Part shown: piece after piece, positions 35,970 to 46,026 of the stretch
Layout of the letters: the number at the start of each line of letters is the position of its first letter
Numbering within the stretch: the stretch's first letter is position 1
Source: Citrobacter sp. FP75
GTDB taxonomy: Bacteria; Pseudomonadota; Gammaproteobacteria; Enterobacterales; Enterobacteriaceae
Reading direction: 5' to 3'
Assembly (NCBI RefSeq): GCF_018342065.1
Contig: NZ_JAFDOE010000003.1
Span: forward strand, 1 to 64,000
DNA: 64,000 nucleotides
The notes under the pieces: model-generated
The model's input: the letters and a program-made list of their open reading frames with translations, nothing else
Database searches by the model: none
What the model was told of the DNA's origin: nothing
Translations under genes and position numbers: made by a program

Positions 35970-35999
35970 GCAAGGGAGGTTCACCGCCACCTCCCTTGC
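35970..35999. repeat. Left-arm hairpin of the purL-glmY element
   Basis: GCAAGGGAGGT and ACCTCCCTTGC form a perfect 11-bp stem with loop TCACCGCC. It occupies the same place in the left arm as the hairpin at 36428-36456 does in the right arm. The loop contains CGCC, complementary to GGCG in the other loop. Confidence 0.9.
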
Positions 36000-36427
36000 A
36001 TCCCAGGCTCCCGGCGGGAAAATCGTCGCTGCGCGATGTATTCGTCTTATTCCGTCTGTCTGTCGGGTCGGGGCCGAGCCTGCATCCCTGCAGGCCGTCC
36101 CCTCTGCCCGCATCCCTGCAGGCAGACCCGGTCAGCCGTCAATGCCTCATCGATTTTCAGCCGGACCACAGTCATCGCTTCCGAACTCTGATTTCCAGGT
36201 AAATCTGTTTTGCTGTTCAGATATATTCAAATAAAAGCGCAGGTGGTCAGGTGTGGGCTGGTCCGGCTGAAAATTGCCGACGTGTTTCCGTAAGGCCGGG
36301 AGAACCCGCAGGGATGCGGGTTCAGGGCGCGTTTTACAGGGACGTTTCCTCGCGCCCGGCCCGGTAGCCTGGAGGAATAAGCGGAGGGGACCACTAAGTG
36401 GCAATTTTCCCGCCGGGAGCCGGGATT

Positions 36428-36456
36428 GTTAAGGGTACGGCGATAGTACCCTTAAC
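36428..36456. repeat. Right-arm hairpin of the purL-glmY element
   Basis: GTTAAGGGTAC and GTACCCTTAAC form a perfect 11-bp stem with loop GGCGATA. The stem sequence differs from the left-arm hairpin at several positions, each change matched on the other strand, so pairing is kept while sequence is not. Confidence 0.9.
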
Positions 36457-36639
36457 ACGTTCACAGGGAGTATCGTTTCAGATAAGTGAAAAACATAAGG
36501 TGAACGTAGCAATACGCCGGAGGTAACAGATTCATTGTCTCTGGCTGTTTCATTAAAAGTTATCGATATGACCATTCATCTTCGTTAACTGAATGACGTT
36601 ACTCCACGTGGGGAGGGGGAAACGCAGGCGAAATTTAAG

Positions 36640-36753
36640 TGTCGGGAAATCACGACATTGGCAGGATCGTGATGTCGTCAAAAAGAGACATTTAATTAAA
36701 TGATTTATAATGGTTTTGTTTTTAAGTGCTACAGGTGTTGCTGATTGGCGACA
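36640..36753 (+). promoter_or_regulatory. Three GlrR activator sites upstream of glmY
   Basis: TGTC-N10-GACA occurs at 36640-36657 and 36673-36690, and TGTT-N10-GACA at 36736-36753. This is the binding motif of the response regulator GlrR (QseF), and three sites upstream of glmY are as described in E. coli. The stretch between the repeat element and the first site (36507-36639) shows nothing else I can name. Confidence 0.87.
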
Positions 36754-36842
36754 TAAGGCGCAAAAATCAACCAAAATCATTTGTAGCTCAAATTAGTATA
36801 TTTCTCATATTTATCATTGTGTTAATAAAGTGTTTTGAATAT

Positions 36843-36858
36843 TGGCACGGTTGCTGCA
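36843..36858 (+). promoter_or_regulatory. Sigma-54 promoter of glmY
   Basis: TGGCAC-GGTTG-CTGCA carries GG and GC at the -24/-12 spacing. The start would be at about 36869-36870, exactly the first base of the GlmY match. Confidence 0.88.
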
Positions 36859-36869
36859 TAATATTACGC

Positions 36870-37053
36870 AGTGGCTCATTCACCTTCTTATGTCAGCCCC
36901 TTCGGGACGCGCTACATAAACTTCGAATGACGCACAACAAGGTGCCTGCCGTCCAACTTCTGATATTAGCACTGCTATATCAATCTCCGGGCGAAACGTC
37001 GAGTTAGGCACCGCCTTATTCCATAACAAAGCCGGGTAAATCCCGGCTTTGTT
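36870..37053 (+). ncRNA. glmY: Small regulatory RNA GlmY
   Basis: GlmY binds the adaptor RapZ and so spares its homologue GlmZ, which activates glmS translation for glucosamine-6-phosphate synthesis. The sequence begins AGTGGCTCATTCACC as in E. coli, contains TGTCAGCCCCTTCGGGACG and the conserved mid region, and ends in a terminator ACAAAGCCGGG-TAAA-TCCCGGCTTTGT (in part 37025-37053). The length of about 184 bases agrees. It lies directly before glrK, whose product controls it, as in E. coli. Confidence 0.95.
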
Positions 37054-37111
37054 GTATCTGGCGTTCCCCTCAGTTAGCATCAACTTATTCCCATCCATTG
37101 AGAGTAACGCC

Positions 37112-38542
37112 TTGAAGCGCTGGTCTGTTTTCCCCCGGTCTTTACGTCAGTTGGTTACGCTGGCATTTTTGCTGATTCTGCTGCCTCTATTAGTTCTGGC
37201 CTGGCAGGCATGGCAAAGTCTGAATGCCCTGAGCGCCCAGGCGGCGCTGACCAACCGTACCACGCTGGTTGACGCCCGGCGAAGCGAGGCGATGACCAAC
37301 GCGGCGCTGGAGATGGAGCGCAGCTATCGGCAGTACTGCGTGCTGGATGACCCGACGCTGGCCAGGGTTTATCAGGGGCAGCGTAAGCGCTACAGCGACA
37401 TGCTGGATGCCCATGCGGGCGTGTTGCCTGACGTTAAACTCTATCAGGCGCTGCGTCAGGATCTGAACGATCTCGCTCAATTGCAATGTAAAAACAGCGG
37501 CCCTGACAGCGTGGCGGCTGCACGTCTTGAGGCCTTTGCCAGTGCCAATACGGAAATGGTGCAGGCCACACGTACCGTGATCTTCTCGCGCGGTCAGCAG
37601 CTACAGCAAGAAATTGCGGAACGTGGCCAGTTCTTTGGCTGGCAGGCGCTGGTGCTGTTTCTCGTCAGTCTGGCGATGGTACTGCTGTTCACGCGGATGA
37701 TTATCGGCCCGGTAAAAGCCATTGAACGAATGATCAACCGTCTGGGGGAAGGGCGTTCGTTGGGCAATACCGTTTCGTTTACCGGCCCGCGAGAGCTGCG
37801 TTCGGTGGGGCAGCGGATTATCTGGCTGAGTGAGCGCCTCTCGTGGCTTGAAAATCAGCGACATCAATTTTTACGCCATCTTTCACACGAACTCAAAACG
37901 CCGCTGGCGAGTATGCGCGAGGGAACCGAACTGCTGGCTGACCAGGTTGTCGGACCGCTGACGCCGGAACAAAAAGAGGTTGTCGGGATTCTGGATGACA
38001 GCAGCCGTAATCTGCAAAAACTGATTGAACAACTGCTGGATTACAACCGCAAGCTGGCCGATGACGCGATTGAGCTGGAAAGGGTTGAAATCGCCCCGCT
38101 CGTGGATAGCGTGGTTTCTGCACATAGTCTGCCCGCGCGCGCCAAAATGATACATACTGATGTGACGCTGGCGGAGAGCGCCTGCCTGGCAGAGCCGGTG
38201 CTGTTAACGAGCGTGCTGGACAATCTTTATTCCAATGCGGTGCACTATGGTGCTGAATCCGGTACCATTTGTATCCGCAGCAGTTTGCATGGCGCGACGG
38301 TGTACATTGACGTAATGAATACCGGCACACCGATTCCGCCAGCAGAAAAGACCATGATCTTCGAGCCTTTTTTCCAGGGAAGTCATCAGCGAAAAGGGGC
38401 GGTAAAAGGAAGCGGGTTAGGACTCAGTATCGCCAGGGATTGCATTCGCCGTATGCGGGGAGAACTGTATCTCGTTGACGATCATGCGCAAGGCGTTTGT
38501 TTCCGCATAGAGCTGCCGCTATCTGCAACGAAAAACCATTAA
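37112..38542 (+). CDS. glrK: Sensor histidine kinase GlrK (QseE)
   Basis: GlrK phosphorylates GlrR and thereby controls glmY transcription. TTG at 37112 begins (M)KRWSVFPRSLRQL, matching the E. coli N-terminus and giving 476 residues; an ATG upstream would run into the GlmY terminator. Two membrane segments (about 15-35 and 175-195) flank a periplasmic sensor. A HAMP linker follows, then the H-box FLRHLSHELKTPLASMREG and the ATPase motifs DNLYSNAVHYG and GSGLGLSIARD. It forms an operon with qseG and glrR. Confidence 0.95.
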   Translation: MKRWSVFPRSLRQLVTLAFLLILLPLLVLAWQAWQSLNALSAQAALTNRTTLVDARRSEAMTNAALEMERSYRQYCVLDDPTLARVYQGQRKRYSDMLDAHAGVLPDVKLYQALRQDLNDLAQLQCKNSGPDSVAAARLEAFASANTEMVQATRTVIFSRGQQLQQEIAERGQFFGWQALVLFLVSLAMVLLFTRMIIGPVKAIERMINRLGEGRSLGNTVSFTGPRELRSVGQRIIWLSERLSWLENQRHQFLRHLSHELKTPLASMREGTELLADQVVGPLTPEQKEVVGILDDSSRNLQKLIEQLLDYNRKLADDAIELERVEIAPLVDSVVSAHSLPARAKMIHTDVTLAESACLAEPVLLTSVLDNLYSNAVHYGAESGTICIRSSLHGATVYIDVMNTGTPIPPAEKTMIFEPFFQGSHQRKGAVKGSGLGLSIARDCIRRMRGELYLVDDHAQGVCFRIELPLSATKNH

Positions 38543-38564
38543 AATGAATCTAAGTCTGGTGAGT

Positions 38565-39308
38565 ATGCCACACGTTGTTTTCCGAATGCTTAAACGACAT
38601 TTTTTCCGCCGTGTATTATTACTGAGCTTGCCGTGCCTGGCGTTGGCTGGGTGTGTACCGAACGCGGTGGATCACATTATCGGCGATCCTTCGCAGGAGA
38701 AAATTCCGCCCCACCAACTGGCGGATTACCTTTCAACCGACTGCGCGGATATCTGGTCACTGCAGGGGCAGTCTACGGACACCAATCCTCTGTACTGGTT
38801 GCGCGCCATGGACTGCGCTGACCGCCTGATGCCAGTCCAGGCGCGTAGTGAAGCCAGTAGCTTGCTGACTGACACCTGGCAGGGGGCATTTAAGCGCGGG
38901 ATCCTGCTTGCCAGCGCCAATATCACGCCGCCGGAAAGACGAGACGCAGTGACGCGACTCGATGCGCTAAGCCCGCAAATTCCGGCACAGGTTCGACCGC
39001 TTTATCAGGTCTGGTTTAGCGGGCAAACGCTGCAGTTACAGCTTGCTGAAGAACGTATGCGCTACAGCAAACTTCAGCAGGCGTCAGACAGCGATCTTGA
39101 TACGCTGCGCCAGCAGCAACAGCATTTGCAGACACAGCTCGATCTCACCACCCGCAAACTGGAAAATCTGACGGATATCGAACGCCAGCTTTCCACGCGT
39201 AAGTCTGCTGGTAGCTACAATCCTGATGCACAGCACGGGAATGATAAACTCACCACGCCTGATAACGAGAATGGCTCTGCGCCGTCTGCTAATGAGGTAA
39301 CGCCATGA
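38565..39308 (+). CDS. qseG: Lipoprotein QseG
   Basis: QseG (YfhG) is an outer-membrane lipoprotein that modulates GlrK signalling in E. coli. The start MPHVVFRML has GGTGAG upstream and aligns with the E. coli start; an ATG seven codons earlier also exists. The lipobox is LALAGC. The conserved N-terminal part has YLSTDCADIW and NPLYWLRAMDCADRLMP. A coiled-coil segment (LRQQQQHLQTQLDLTTRKLE) and a polar tail follow. The tail differs most from E. coli. It overlaps glrR by 4 bp. Confidence 0.92.
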   Translation: MPHVVFRMLKRHFFRRVLLLSLPCLALAGCVPNAVDHIIGDPSQEKIPPHQLADYLSTDCADIWSLQGQSTDTNPLYWLRAMDCADRLMPVQARSEASSLLTDTWQGAFKRGILLASANITPPERRDAVTRLDALSPQIPAQVRPLYQVWFSGQTLQLQLAEERMRYSKLQQASDSDLDTLRQQQQHLQTQLDLTTRKLENLTDIERQLSTRKSAGSYNPDAQHGNDKLTTPDNENGSAPSANEVTP

Positions 39309-40642
39309 TAAGCCGTAAGTCCGCGCATTTACTGCTGGTTGATGACGATCCGGGATTGTTGAAATTACTCGGCATGCGTTTAACCAGCGAAGGCTACAGC
39401 GTTGTGACGGCGGAAAGCGGGCAGGAAGGGCTACGGGTGCTTAACCGTGAAAAGGTGGATCTGGTCATCAGCGATCTGCGCATGGATGAAATGGACGGCA
39501 TGCAGTTGTTTAGCGAAATCCAGAAGGTGCAGCCGGGTATGCCGGTGATTATCCTCACCGCGCATGGTTCCATTCCTGACGCCGTGGCCGCGACCCAGCA
39601 GGGTGTTTTCAGCTTTCTCACTAAGCCGGTCGATAAAGACGCGTTATACAACGCCATTGACGGGGCGCTGGAACAATCTGCTCCGGCTACCGATGACGGC
39701 TGGCGTGAATCGATAGTCACCCGCAGCCCGTTGATGCTGCGCCTGTTAGAGCAGGCACGGATGGTGGCGCAATCGGACGTCAGCGTGCTGATTAACGGCC
39801 AAAGCGGCACCGGGAAAGAAATTTTCGCTCAGGCCATCCACAATGCCAGTCCGCGTAGCGGCAAACCCTTTATTGCCATTAACTGCGGCGCGTTGCCGGA
39901 ACAGCTGCTTGAATCTGAGCTGTTTGGTCATGCGCGTGGTGCGTTTACCGGTGCGGTGAGCAATCGTGAAGGGCTGTTTCAGGCCGCCGAAGGCGGGACG
40001 CTGTTTCTTGATGAGATAGGCGACATGCCTGCGCCGCTGCAGGTTAAATTGCTGCGCGTATTGCAGGAACGTAAAGTCCGCCCTCTTGGCAGCAACCGTG
40101 ATATCGACATTGATGTGCGGATTGTTTCTGCGACGCACCGTGACTTACCGAAAGCGATGGCGCGGGGGGAATTTCGCGAGGATCTCTACTATCGCCTCAA
40201 TGTGGTGAGTCTGAAGATCCCGCCGCTGGCTGAACGTGCGGAAGACATTCCCCTGTTGGCTAACCATCTGTTGCGTCAGTCAGCGGAACGGCACAAACCG
40301 TTTGTGCGCGCATTCTCGACCGATGCCATGAAGCGTTTAATGACCGCCAGTTGGCCGGGCAACGTGCGTCAACTGGTCAACGTGATTGAACAATGCGTGG
40401 CGCTCACCTCATCGCCCGTGATCAGCGATGCGCTGGTGGATCAGGCGCTGGAAGGGGAAAATACCGCCCTGCCAACTTTTGTCGAAGCGCGTAATCAGTT
40501 TGAACTTAACTACCTGCGTAAGCTGCTGCAAATTACCAAAGGCAACGTGACCCATGCGGCGCGAATGGCGGGACGTAACCGGACGGAGTTCTACAAGTTG
40601 CTCTCTCGTCACGAGCTGGATGCAAACGATTTCAAAGAATAG
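39305..40642 (+). CDS. glrR: Sigma-54-dependent response regulator GlrR (QseF)
   Basis: GlrR activates glmY with sigma-54 RNA polymerase. It has 445 residues (E. coli 444). The receiver domain (~8-120) has LLVDDDPGLLKLL and phospho-Asp in DLVISDLRMDEMDG. The AAA+ domain has Walker A NGQSGTGKEIF, the sigma-54 loop GAFTGA and Walker B GGTLFLDEIGD. A Fis-type helix-turn-helix closes the C-terminus (GNVTHAARMAGRNRTEFYKL). Its sites are visible upstream of glmY in this window. Confidence 0.97.
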   Translation: MISRKSAHLLLVDDDPGLLKLLGMRLTSEGYSVVTAESGQEGLRVLNREKVDLVISDLRMDEMDGMQLFSEIQKVQPGMPVIILTAHGSIPDAVAATQQGVFSFLTKPVDKDALYNAIDGALEQSAPATDDGWRESIVTRSPLMLRLLEQARMVAQSDVSVLINGQSGTGKEIFAQAIHNASPRSGKPFIAINCGALPEQLLESELFGHARGAFTGAVSNREGLFQAAEGGTLFLDEIGDMPAPLQVKLLRVLQERKVRPLGSNRDIDIDVRIVSATHRDLPKAMARGEFREDLYYRLNVVSLKIPPLAERAEDIPLLANHLLRQSAERHKPFVRAFSTDAMKRLMTASWPGNVRQLVNVIEQCVALTSSPVISDALVDQALEGENTALPTFVEARNQFELNYLRKLLQITKGNVTHAARMAGRNRTEFYKLLSRHELDANDFKE

Positions 40643-40660
40643 TTTTCCGGATTATGTTAG

Positions 40661-41041
<381 letters not shown>

Positions 41042-41055
41042 GCCGCGCCGTGTTT

Positions 41056-41128
41056 GCCGGATGGCGGTGTAAACACCTCATCCGGCCTACAATATCCCGT
41101 AGGCCTGATAAGCGCAGCGCCATCCGGC
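41056..41128. repeat. REP pair (BIME) after glnB
   Basis: GCCGGATGGCGGTG...CATCCGGCCTAC (41056-41090) and GTAGGCCTGATAAGCGC...CCATCCGGC (41099-41128) face each other between convergent glnB and hmp. Both match the enterobacterial REP consensus. Confidence 0.93.
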
Positions 41129-41137
41129 ATAACGTCA

Positions 41138-42328
41138 TTACAGGACTTTATGCGGGCCGAAACATTCGTAATGAATGTTCTCGTTCTTCACGCCCAGATC
41201 AACTAACTGCTTCGCGGCAAACTGCATAAAGCCAACCGGACCACACAGATAAAACTGCATCGCCGGATCGCTGATTGCGCCTTCCAGTTTGTTCAGATCC
41301 ATCAGTCCAACGCTGTCAAACACACCTTTCGCGCGATCGGCTTCGTTTGGCTCACGATACCAGGTATGCGCGCTAAAGCGCGGCAGCGTTTTGCCCAATT
41401 CATTCACTTCATCGGCAAAGGCATGCACATCGCCGTTTTCTGCCGCGTGGAACCAGTTCACCTGCGCCGTGTGTCCGGCTTTCGCCAGCGTATCCAGCAT
41501 CGCCAGCATTGGCGTCTGACCCACGCCTGCGGAAATCAGTGACACTGGAGTGTCCGTTGCGACATCCATAAAGAAATCGCCCGCCGGTGCGGCCAGGTGA
41601 ACGATGTCACCGACATTCGCGTGGTTGTGCAGCCAGGTTGAAACCTGACCGCCGTCTTCACGCTTAACGGCAATACGGTAGCCTTTGCCGTTCGGTTTGC
41701 GGGTCAGAGAGTACTGACGAATTTCCTGATGCGGAAAACCTTCCGGTTTCAGCCAGACGCCCAGGTATTGTCCTGGATGGTATTCAGCCACCGCGCCGCC
41801 ATCGACGGGTTCGAACTCAAAGCTGGTGATCGCGAGACTTTGCGGTGTTTTTGCCACGATGCGGAAAGGACGAGTCCCTTCCCAGCCGCCATTTTTTTGG
41901 GCGTTCTCGCTGTAAATCTGCGCTTCACGGTTGATGAAGACGTTTGCCAGCACGCCATACGCTTTGCCCCATGCGTCCAGAACTTCCTGGCCCGGGCTGA
42001 ACATCTCGTCCAGCGTTGCCAGCAGGTGACCGCCCACGATGTTGTACTGTTCGGGCTGAATCTGGAAGCTGGTATGCTTCTGGGCAATTTTCTCGACCGC
42101 AGGCAATAGCGCCGCCAGGTTTTCGATATTACTGGCGTAAGCGGCGATGGCGTTAAACAACGCTTCACGCTGATCGCCATTACGCTGGTTACTCATGTTG
42201 AAAATTTCTTTGAGTTCAGGGTTATGCGTAAACATGCGATCGTAGAAATGGGCGGTCAGCTTCGGACCTGTTTCGACCAGCAGGGGAATAGTGGCTTTCA
42301 CTGTAGCGATGGTTTGTGCGTCAAGCAT
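41138..42328 (-). CDS. hmp: Flavohemoprotein (nitric oxide dioxygenase)
   Basis: Hmp oxidizes nitric oxide to nitrate using NAD(P)H and O2. The 396 residues equal E. coli. The globin domain (~1-138) has the proximal His in [16 protein letters not shown] ferredoxin-reductase domain follows, with the FAD motif [20 protein letters not shown] (in part) and the NAD(P)H motif [13 protein letters not shown], ending in [10 protein letters not shown]. An NsrR site lies just upstream. It is divergent from glyA. Confidence 0.98.
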   Translation of the reverse strand: MLDAQTIATVKATIPLLVETGPKLTAHFYDRMFTHNPELKEIFNMSNQRNGDQREALFNAIAAYASNIENLAALLPAVEKIAQKHTSFQIQPEQYNIVGGHLLATLDEMFSPGQEVLDAWGKAYGVLANVFINREAQIYSENAQKNGGWEGTRPFRIVAKTPQSLAITSFEFEPVDGGAVAEYHPGQYLGVWLKPEGFPHQEIRQYSLTRKPNGKGYRIAVKREDGGQVSTWLHNHANVGDIVHLAAPAGDFFMDVATDTPVSLISAGVGQTPMLAMLDTLAKAGHTAQVNWFHAAENGDVHAFADEVNELGKTLPRFSAHTWYREPNEADRAKGVFDSVGLMDLNKLEGAISDPAMQFYLCGPVGFMQFAAKQLVDLGVKNENIHYECFGPHKVL

Positions 42329-42354
42329 ACGGTCTTCCTTTATCTGAGACTTTA

Positions 42355-42377
42355 ATGATGTATATCAAATGCATCTT
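42355..42377 (-). promoter_or_regulatory. NsrR operator of hmp
   Basis: Read toward hmp, AAGATGCATTT-G-ATATACATCAT is the 11-1-11 inverted motif of the nitric-oxide sensor NsrR, lying 27 bp before the start codon. It predicts derepression by nitric oxide. Confidence 0.9.
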
Positions 42378-42521
42378 ATAAAAAATACCCCTGCATTGTA
42401 AATGGTTCTTTGTAACTTTGCGTTGTAAAGGTTACAACGTGACAAATCTGCATCACAAACCTGAAAAGAAATCCGTTGAATTTCGCCATCTCTTTATTCT
42501 CCAAAGCCTTGTGTGCTGTGA

Positions 42522-42537
42522 AGGTAATCGTTTGCGT
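42522..42537 (+). promoter_or_regulatory. PurR box of glyA
   Basis: AGGTAATCGTTTGCGT matches the PurR site of E. coli glyA. A -10-like TATACT lies at 42579-42584. The 327-bp hmp-glyA gap otherwise holds no gene; MetR sites expected from E. coli could not be picked out clearly. Confidence 0.8.
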
Positions 42538-42655
42538 AAAATCCTTTGTCAAGACCTGTTATCGAGGAATGATTCGGTTATACTGTTGGCCGTTGTCCTA
42601 CGGACCGCCTTTATAAGGCCAAAAATTTTATCGTTAGCTGAGTCAGGAGATGCGG

Positions 42656-43909
42656 ATGTTAAAGCGTGAAATGAACATTGCCGATTATGATGCCGAACTG
42701 TGGCAGGCTATGGAGCAGGAAAAAGTACGTCAGGAAGAGCACATCGAACTGATCGCCTCCGAAAACTACACCAGCCCGCGCGTAATGCAGGCGCAGGGTT
42801 CTCAGCTGACCAACAAATACGCTGAAGGCTATCCGGGCAAGCGCTACTACGGCGGTTGCGAATACGTGGATATCGTTGAGCAACTGGCGATTGACCGCGC
42901 AAAAGAGCTGTTTGGCGCAGACTACGCTAACGTCCAGCCGCACTCTGGTTCTCAGGCTAACTTTGCGGTCTACACCGCGCTGCTGCAGCCGGGCGATACC
43001 GTTCTGGGTATGAACCTGGCGCAAGGCGGTCACCTGACTCACGGTTCCCCGGTAAACTTCTCCGGCAAACTGTACAACATCGTCCCTTACGGCATCGATG
43101 AATCCGGTAAAATTGACTACGAAGACATGGCTAAGCAGGCCAAAGAGCACAAACCGAAGATGATTATCGGTGGCTTTTCTGCTTACTCCGGCGTGGTTGA
43201 CTGGGCAAAAATGCGTGAAATCGCCGACAGCATCGGCGCATACCTGTTCGTAGATATGGCGCACGTTGCCGGTCTTATCGCCGCTGGCGTATACCCGAAC
43301 CCGGTTCCGCATGCTCACGTTGTCACCACCACTACCCATAAAACCCTGGCGGGTCCGCGCGGCGGCCTGATCCTGGCGAAAGACGGTAGCGAAGAGCTGT
43401 ACAAAAAACTGAACTCTGCCGTATTCCCAAGCGCGCAGGGCGGCCCGCTGATGCACGTGATCGCGGCGAAAGCCGTGGCGCTGAAAGAAGCGATGGAGCC
43501 AGAGTTCAAAGTTTACCAGCAGCAAGTTGCGAAAAACGCTAAAGCGATGGTCGAAGTGTTCCTGAACCGCGGCTACAAAGTGGTTTCTGGCGGGACTGAA
43601 AATCACCTGTTCCTGCTGGATCTGGTCGACAAAAACCTGACCGGTAAAGAAGCCGACGCCGCGCTGGGCCGTGCGAACATTACTGTTAACAAAAACAGCG
43701 TACCGAACGATCCGAAGAGCCCGTTTGTGACGTCTGGTGTGCGTATCGGTTCTCCGGCTGTGACCCGTCGCGGCTTCAAAGAAGCAGAAGTGAAAGAGCT
43801 GGCTGGCTGGATGTGTGACATTCTGGACAACATCAATGATGAAGCCACTATTGAACGCATTAAAGCAAAAGTGCTGGATATCTGCGCACGCTTCCCGGTT
43901 TACGCGTAA
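42656..43909 (+). CDS. glyA: Serine hydroxymethyltransferase
   Basis: GlyA interconverts serine and glycine with tetrahydrofolate, the main source of one-carbon units. The start [11 protein letters not shown] lies 7 bases after AGGAG and gives 417 residues as in E. coli; an ATG two codons earlier sits too close to the ribosome-binding site. The PLP lysine is in [15 protein letters not shown], and the substrate loop [14 protein letters not shown] is intact. A PurR box lies upstream. Confidence 0.98.
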   Translation: MLKREMNIADYDAELWQAMEQEKVRQEEHIELIASENYTSPRVMQAQGSQLTNKYAEGYPGKRYYGGCEYVDIVEQLAIDRAKELFGADYANVQPHSGSQANFAVYTALLQPGDTVLGMNLAQGGHLTHGSPVNFSGKLYNIVPYGIDESGKIDYEDMAKQAKEHKPKMIIGGFSAYSGVVDWAKMREIADSIGAYLFVDMAHVAGLIAAGVYPNPVPHAHVVTTTTHKTLAGPRGGLILAKDGSEELYKKLNSAVFPSAQGGPLMHVIAAKAVALKEAMEPEFKVYQQQVAKNAKAMVEVFLNRGYKVVSGGTENHLFLLDLVDKNLTGKEADAALGRANITVNKNSVPNDPKSPFVTSGVRIGSPAVTRRGFKEAEVKELAGWMCDILDNINDEATIERIKAKVLDICARFPVYA

Positions 43910-43921
43910 GTCATACTGATT

Positions 43922-43999
43922 GCCGGATGGCGGTGTAAACACCTTTTCCGGCCTACAGGTAACTCACGTGTAGGCCGGATAAACGAAGTGCCATCCGGC
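43922..43999. repeat. REP pair (BIME) after glyA
   Basis: GCCGGATGGCGGTG...TTCCGGCCTAC (43922-43956) and GTAGGCCGGATAAACGAAG...CCATCCGGC (43970-43999) are inverted between convergent glyA and hcaD. Confidence 0.93.
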
Positions 44000-44001
44000 A
44001 G

Positions 44002-45204
44002 TTATATGGACTTAAGCAAGATTGTTTCATCGACCAAAGCCGCCACTGGCGGCTTTTTCTTTGCCTGAATCCATTTTCTCAATAAACGTATTTCTCGGCC
44101 CTGATTCAACGTTACTGCGCCAACAATCACGCCATCCCGCAGGTTGAACCATATTGCTTTCTGCGCATCTGAATCGCCGCGTATGAGCCAGCTATCTCCC
44201 TGCATATCGCCGACAAACTGAAGATTATCGTGGTATTGATCGGTCCAGAACCAGCCTGGAGTCTTCTCCGGCAACGGCAGATTGAGCATCGCCGCAACGG
44301 CAGTTTGCGCCTGATTATTGGCGTTTTCCCAGCTTTCACAACGCTGCAGCGTTCCGTCTGGCAAACGCTGTACCGCCACATCACCGGCGGCAAAAATGTT
44401 CGGAGCAACGGTTGTGCATGAAGCATCAATGATAATGCCGTTTGCTACATCAAGACCTGCTTCACGGGCAAGTCCGTCGTTGGCGACAATCCCGATACCG
44501 TAAATCACGCTGTCTGCCTGAAACTGCTCACCACTTTGCAACGTAAGAGTTAGGCGCTCTCCCTCTGACACCTGCTCAATCGCATTGTTGAGAATAAGAT
44601 GTACGCCTGCCTGCTGATGACGGGCGGTCAGGTAACGTTGTATCGGCGGTGGGGCGTTGCGGCCCATCACCGTGGCGGCCAGTTCAATGACGGTGACCTT
44701 GCAACCACGCTGCGTGGCGCTGGCTGCCAGCTCAAGTCCAATGGTTCCAGCCCCGACAATCACAATCGACTGCCCGGGGCTGAGCGCCTGGCGCAGACGC
44801 GCCGCATCCCCGGCATGGCGCAGCGTGAAGCAGCGTTCTCCGAGCGTATCCAGTAGCGGAAACGGGCGCGCCGCTGCCCCCGTGGCAATCAGTAACCGAT
44901 CCCACGGGTAGCTCTGCCCGTCAGCCAGTACCAGCACCTGCGTTTGTCGCCCGAGCGTGCGTACGGCTACGCCCAGATGCAGCTGAACGTGATTGTCCCG
45001 CCACCAGTCCGCGCTCAGCACCGGCTGCAGTTGCGGCGTGTCGTCCAGCAGCATGGCTTTGGAAAGCGGGGGGCGTTCGTAGGGCAGATGCGGCTCATCG
45101 GAAAACAGATGTATTTCGCCGTCAAATCCCTGCTGGCGTAGTGCGGCCGCAGCCATTGCAGCGGCCTGGCCGCCGCCAACAATAGCGATAGTTTTTATGT
45201 GCAT
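44002..45204 (-). CDS. hcaD: 3-Phenylpropionate/cinnamate dioxygenase, ferredoxin reductase HcaD
   Basis: HcaD passes electrons from NADH through FAD to the ferredoxin HcaC. The 400 residues equal E. coli. The FAD motif is [20 protein letters not shown] near the N-terminus. The NADH-binding motif is [20 protein letters not shown], and the FAD-phosphate motif is IFAAGDVAV. It is the last gene of hcaEFCBD, starting 9 bp after hcaB with a strong GGAGGGG ribosome-binding site. Confidence 0.96.
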   Translation of the reverse strand: MHIKTIAIVGGGQAAAMAAAALRQQGFDGEIHLFSDEPHLPYERPPLSKAMLLDDTPQLQPVLSADWWRDNHVQLHLGVAVRTLGRQTQVLVLADGQSYPWDRLLIATGAAARPFPLLDTLGERCFTLRHAGDAARLRQALSPGQSIVIVGAGTIGLELAASATQRGCKVTVIELAATVMGRNAPPPIQRYLTARHQQAGVHLILNNAIEQVSEGERLTLTLQSGEQFQADSVIYGIGIVANDGLAREAGLDVANGIIIDASCTTVAPNIFAAGDVAVQRLPDGTLQRCESWENANNQAQTAVAAMLNLPLPEKTPGWFWTDQYHDNLQFVGDMQGDSWLIRGDSDAQKAIWFNLRDGVIVGAVTLNQGREIRLLRKWIQAKKKPPVAALVDETILLKSI

Positions 45205-45213
45205 AACCCCTCC

Positions 45214-46026
45214 TCAGAGATCCAGTCCGGCGGCAACGTGACGAATACCGCGAATGCCCAGACCGGCATCGGCATTGATCATCACGCCGCTCAACGTACG
45301 GTTGTTGCGCCGTGACGCCAGCATCACATACGGGCCGGTAAAATCGGCGGGTTCCGGGAAAAACTGCAGCGGTAAGATGGCGGCGATTTTTTCCGGTGTC
45401 AGCGACTGCATAATCGACGTATCGCTCTGGCCCAGCGCCTGTGGGCCGCGCAGATCGGTCGCCATACCGCATGGCCCTACGCCGTTGACGCGGACCTTCG
45501 GCGCTAACTCATAGGCTAACTGGCGAATCAGTCCGGTTGCCGCATGCTTGCTGGCGGTATACAGCGGACCGCCGCCGCCGGGGTACCATGCCGCATTGGA
45601 AAGGGTAAAAATGATGCTGCCTTCGCTGGCGATAAGCGCGGGGGCGCAGGCTTTGGCTCCCAGCAGATAACCCAGCACGTTGACGTTGAATAGCTCGTTA
45701 AAACCGGTCTCCAGCGCCTCAGCAGAGGTGTTCACCAGCGACGCGTTATGATCCCAAATTCCCGCATTGCCGATAAAGCAATCGAGCGTACCGTACTGTG
45801 CGAGGATCTTATCCACCGCACGCTGGTAGTCGGCGTAGCAGGTGACGTTTCCTTCCACCGCCAGCACGTGTTCGCCAAAACGCTGGCGCAGGCTGGCGAC
45901 TTTGGCGCTCGACAGTTCGAGCGTTGCGACCTTCGCGCCTTCTTCAATAAAACGTTCGACCAGCGCCAGCCCAAGGCCGGAGCCACCGCCGGTAATAAAG
46001 ACCACGTTATCGCGTAAATCGCTCAT
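45214..46026 (-). CDS. hcaB: Cinnamic/phenylpropionic acid dihydrodiol dehydrogenase HcaB
   Basis: HcaB oxidizes the cis-dihydrodiols made by the dioxygenase to catechol-type diols (2,3-dihydroxyphenylpropionate or -cinnamate) with NAD+. It is a classical short-chain dehydrogenase of 270 residues with [21 protein letters not shown] in FIGNAGIW, and the catalytic YTASKHAA. Its start overlaps the hcaC stop by one base. Confidence 0.96.
   Translation of the reverse strand: MSDLRDNVVFITGGGSGLGLALVERFIEEGAKVATLELSSAKVASLRQRFGEHVLAVEGNVTCYADYQRAVDKILAQYGTLDCFIGNAGIWDHNASLVNTSAEALETGFNELFNVNVLGYLLGAKACAPALIASEGSIIFTLSNAAWYPGGGGPLYTASKHAATGLIRQLAYELAPKVRVNGVGPCGMATDLRGPQALGQSDTSIMQSLTPEKIAAILPLQFFPEPADFTGPYVMLASRRNNRTLSGVMINADAGLGIRGIRHVAAGLDL

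Larger units (their letters stand above)
35920..36506. repeat. Noncoding element with ~104-bp inverted arms and nested palindromes
   Basis: Left arm 35920-36023 and right arm 36403-36506 are inverted copies of one another. Shared blocks in order are CGTTCACCTTA, TCTGAA, GATACTC, GTGAACGTG, an 11-bp hairpin, then GGCTCCCGGCGGGAAAAT (18 bp, perfect; 36006-36023 against 36404-36421). Inside, ATTTTCAGCCGGACC (36153-36167) is inverted perfectly at 36260-36274. Small hairpins repeat the motif GCATCCCTGC three times (near 36082, 36110 and, inverted, 36305-36323). The middle is GC-rich against AT-rich flanks. Open frames of up to 85 codons follow the repeats and look noncoding. It resembles a non-autonomous mobile element or a structured RNA; I cannot name its family. 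Confidence 0.75.

Noticed and set aside
36082-36323. Three copies of GCATCCCTGC as a possible CRISPR or iteron array
   Set aside because: Copies are irregularly spaced, one is inverted, and each is part of its own hairpin; no spacers and no cas genes.
36147-36404. 85-codon minus-strand open frame inside the purL-glmY element
   Set aside because: It runs across the inverted repeats, lacks a ribosome-binding site and has low-complexity Pro/Arg content. The DNA is explained by palindromes, so I treat it as noncoding.
42659-43942. 427-codon open frame antisense to glyA
   Set aside because: Long antisense frames are common opposite highly biased genes; glyA explains the sequence fully.
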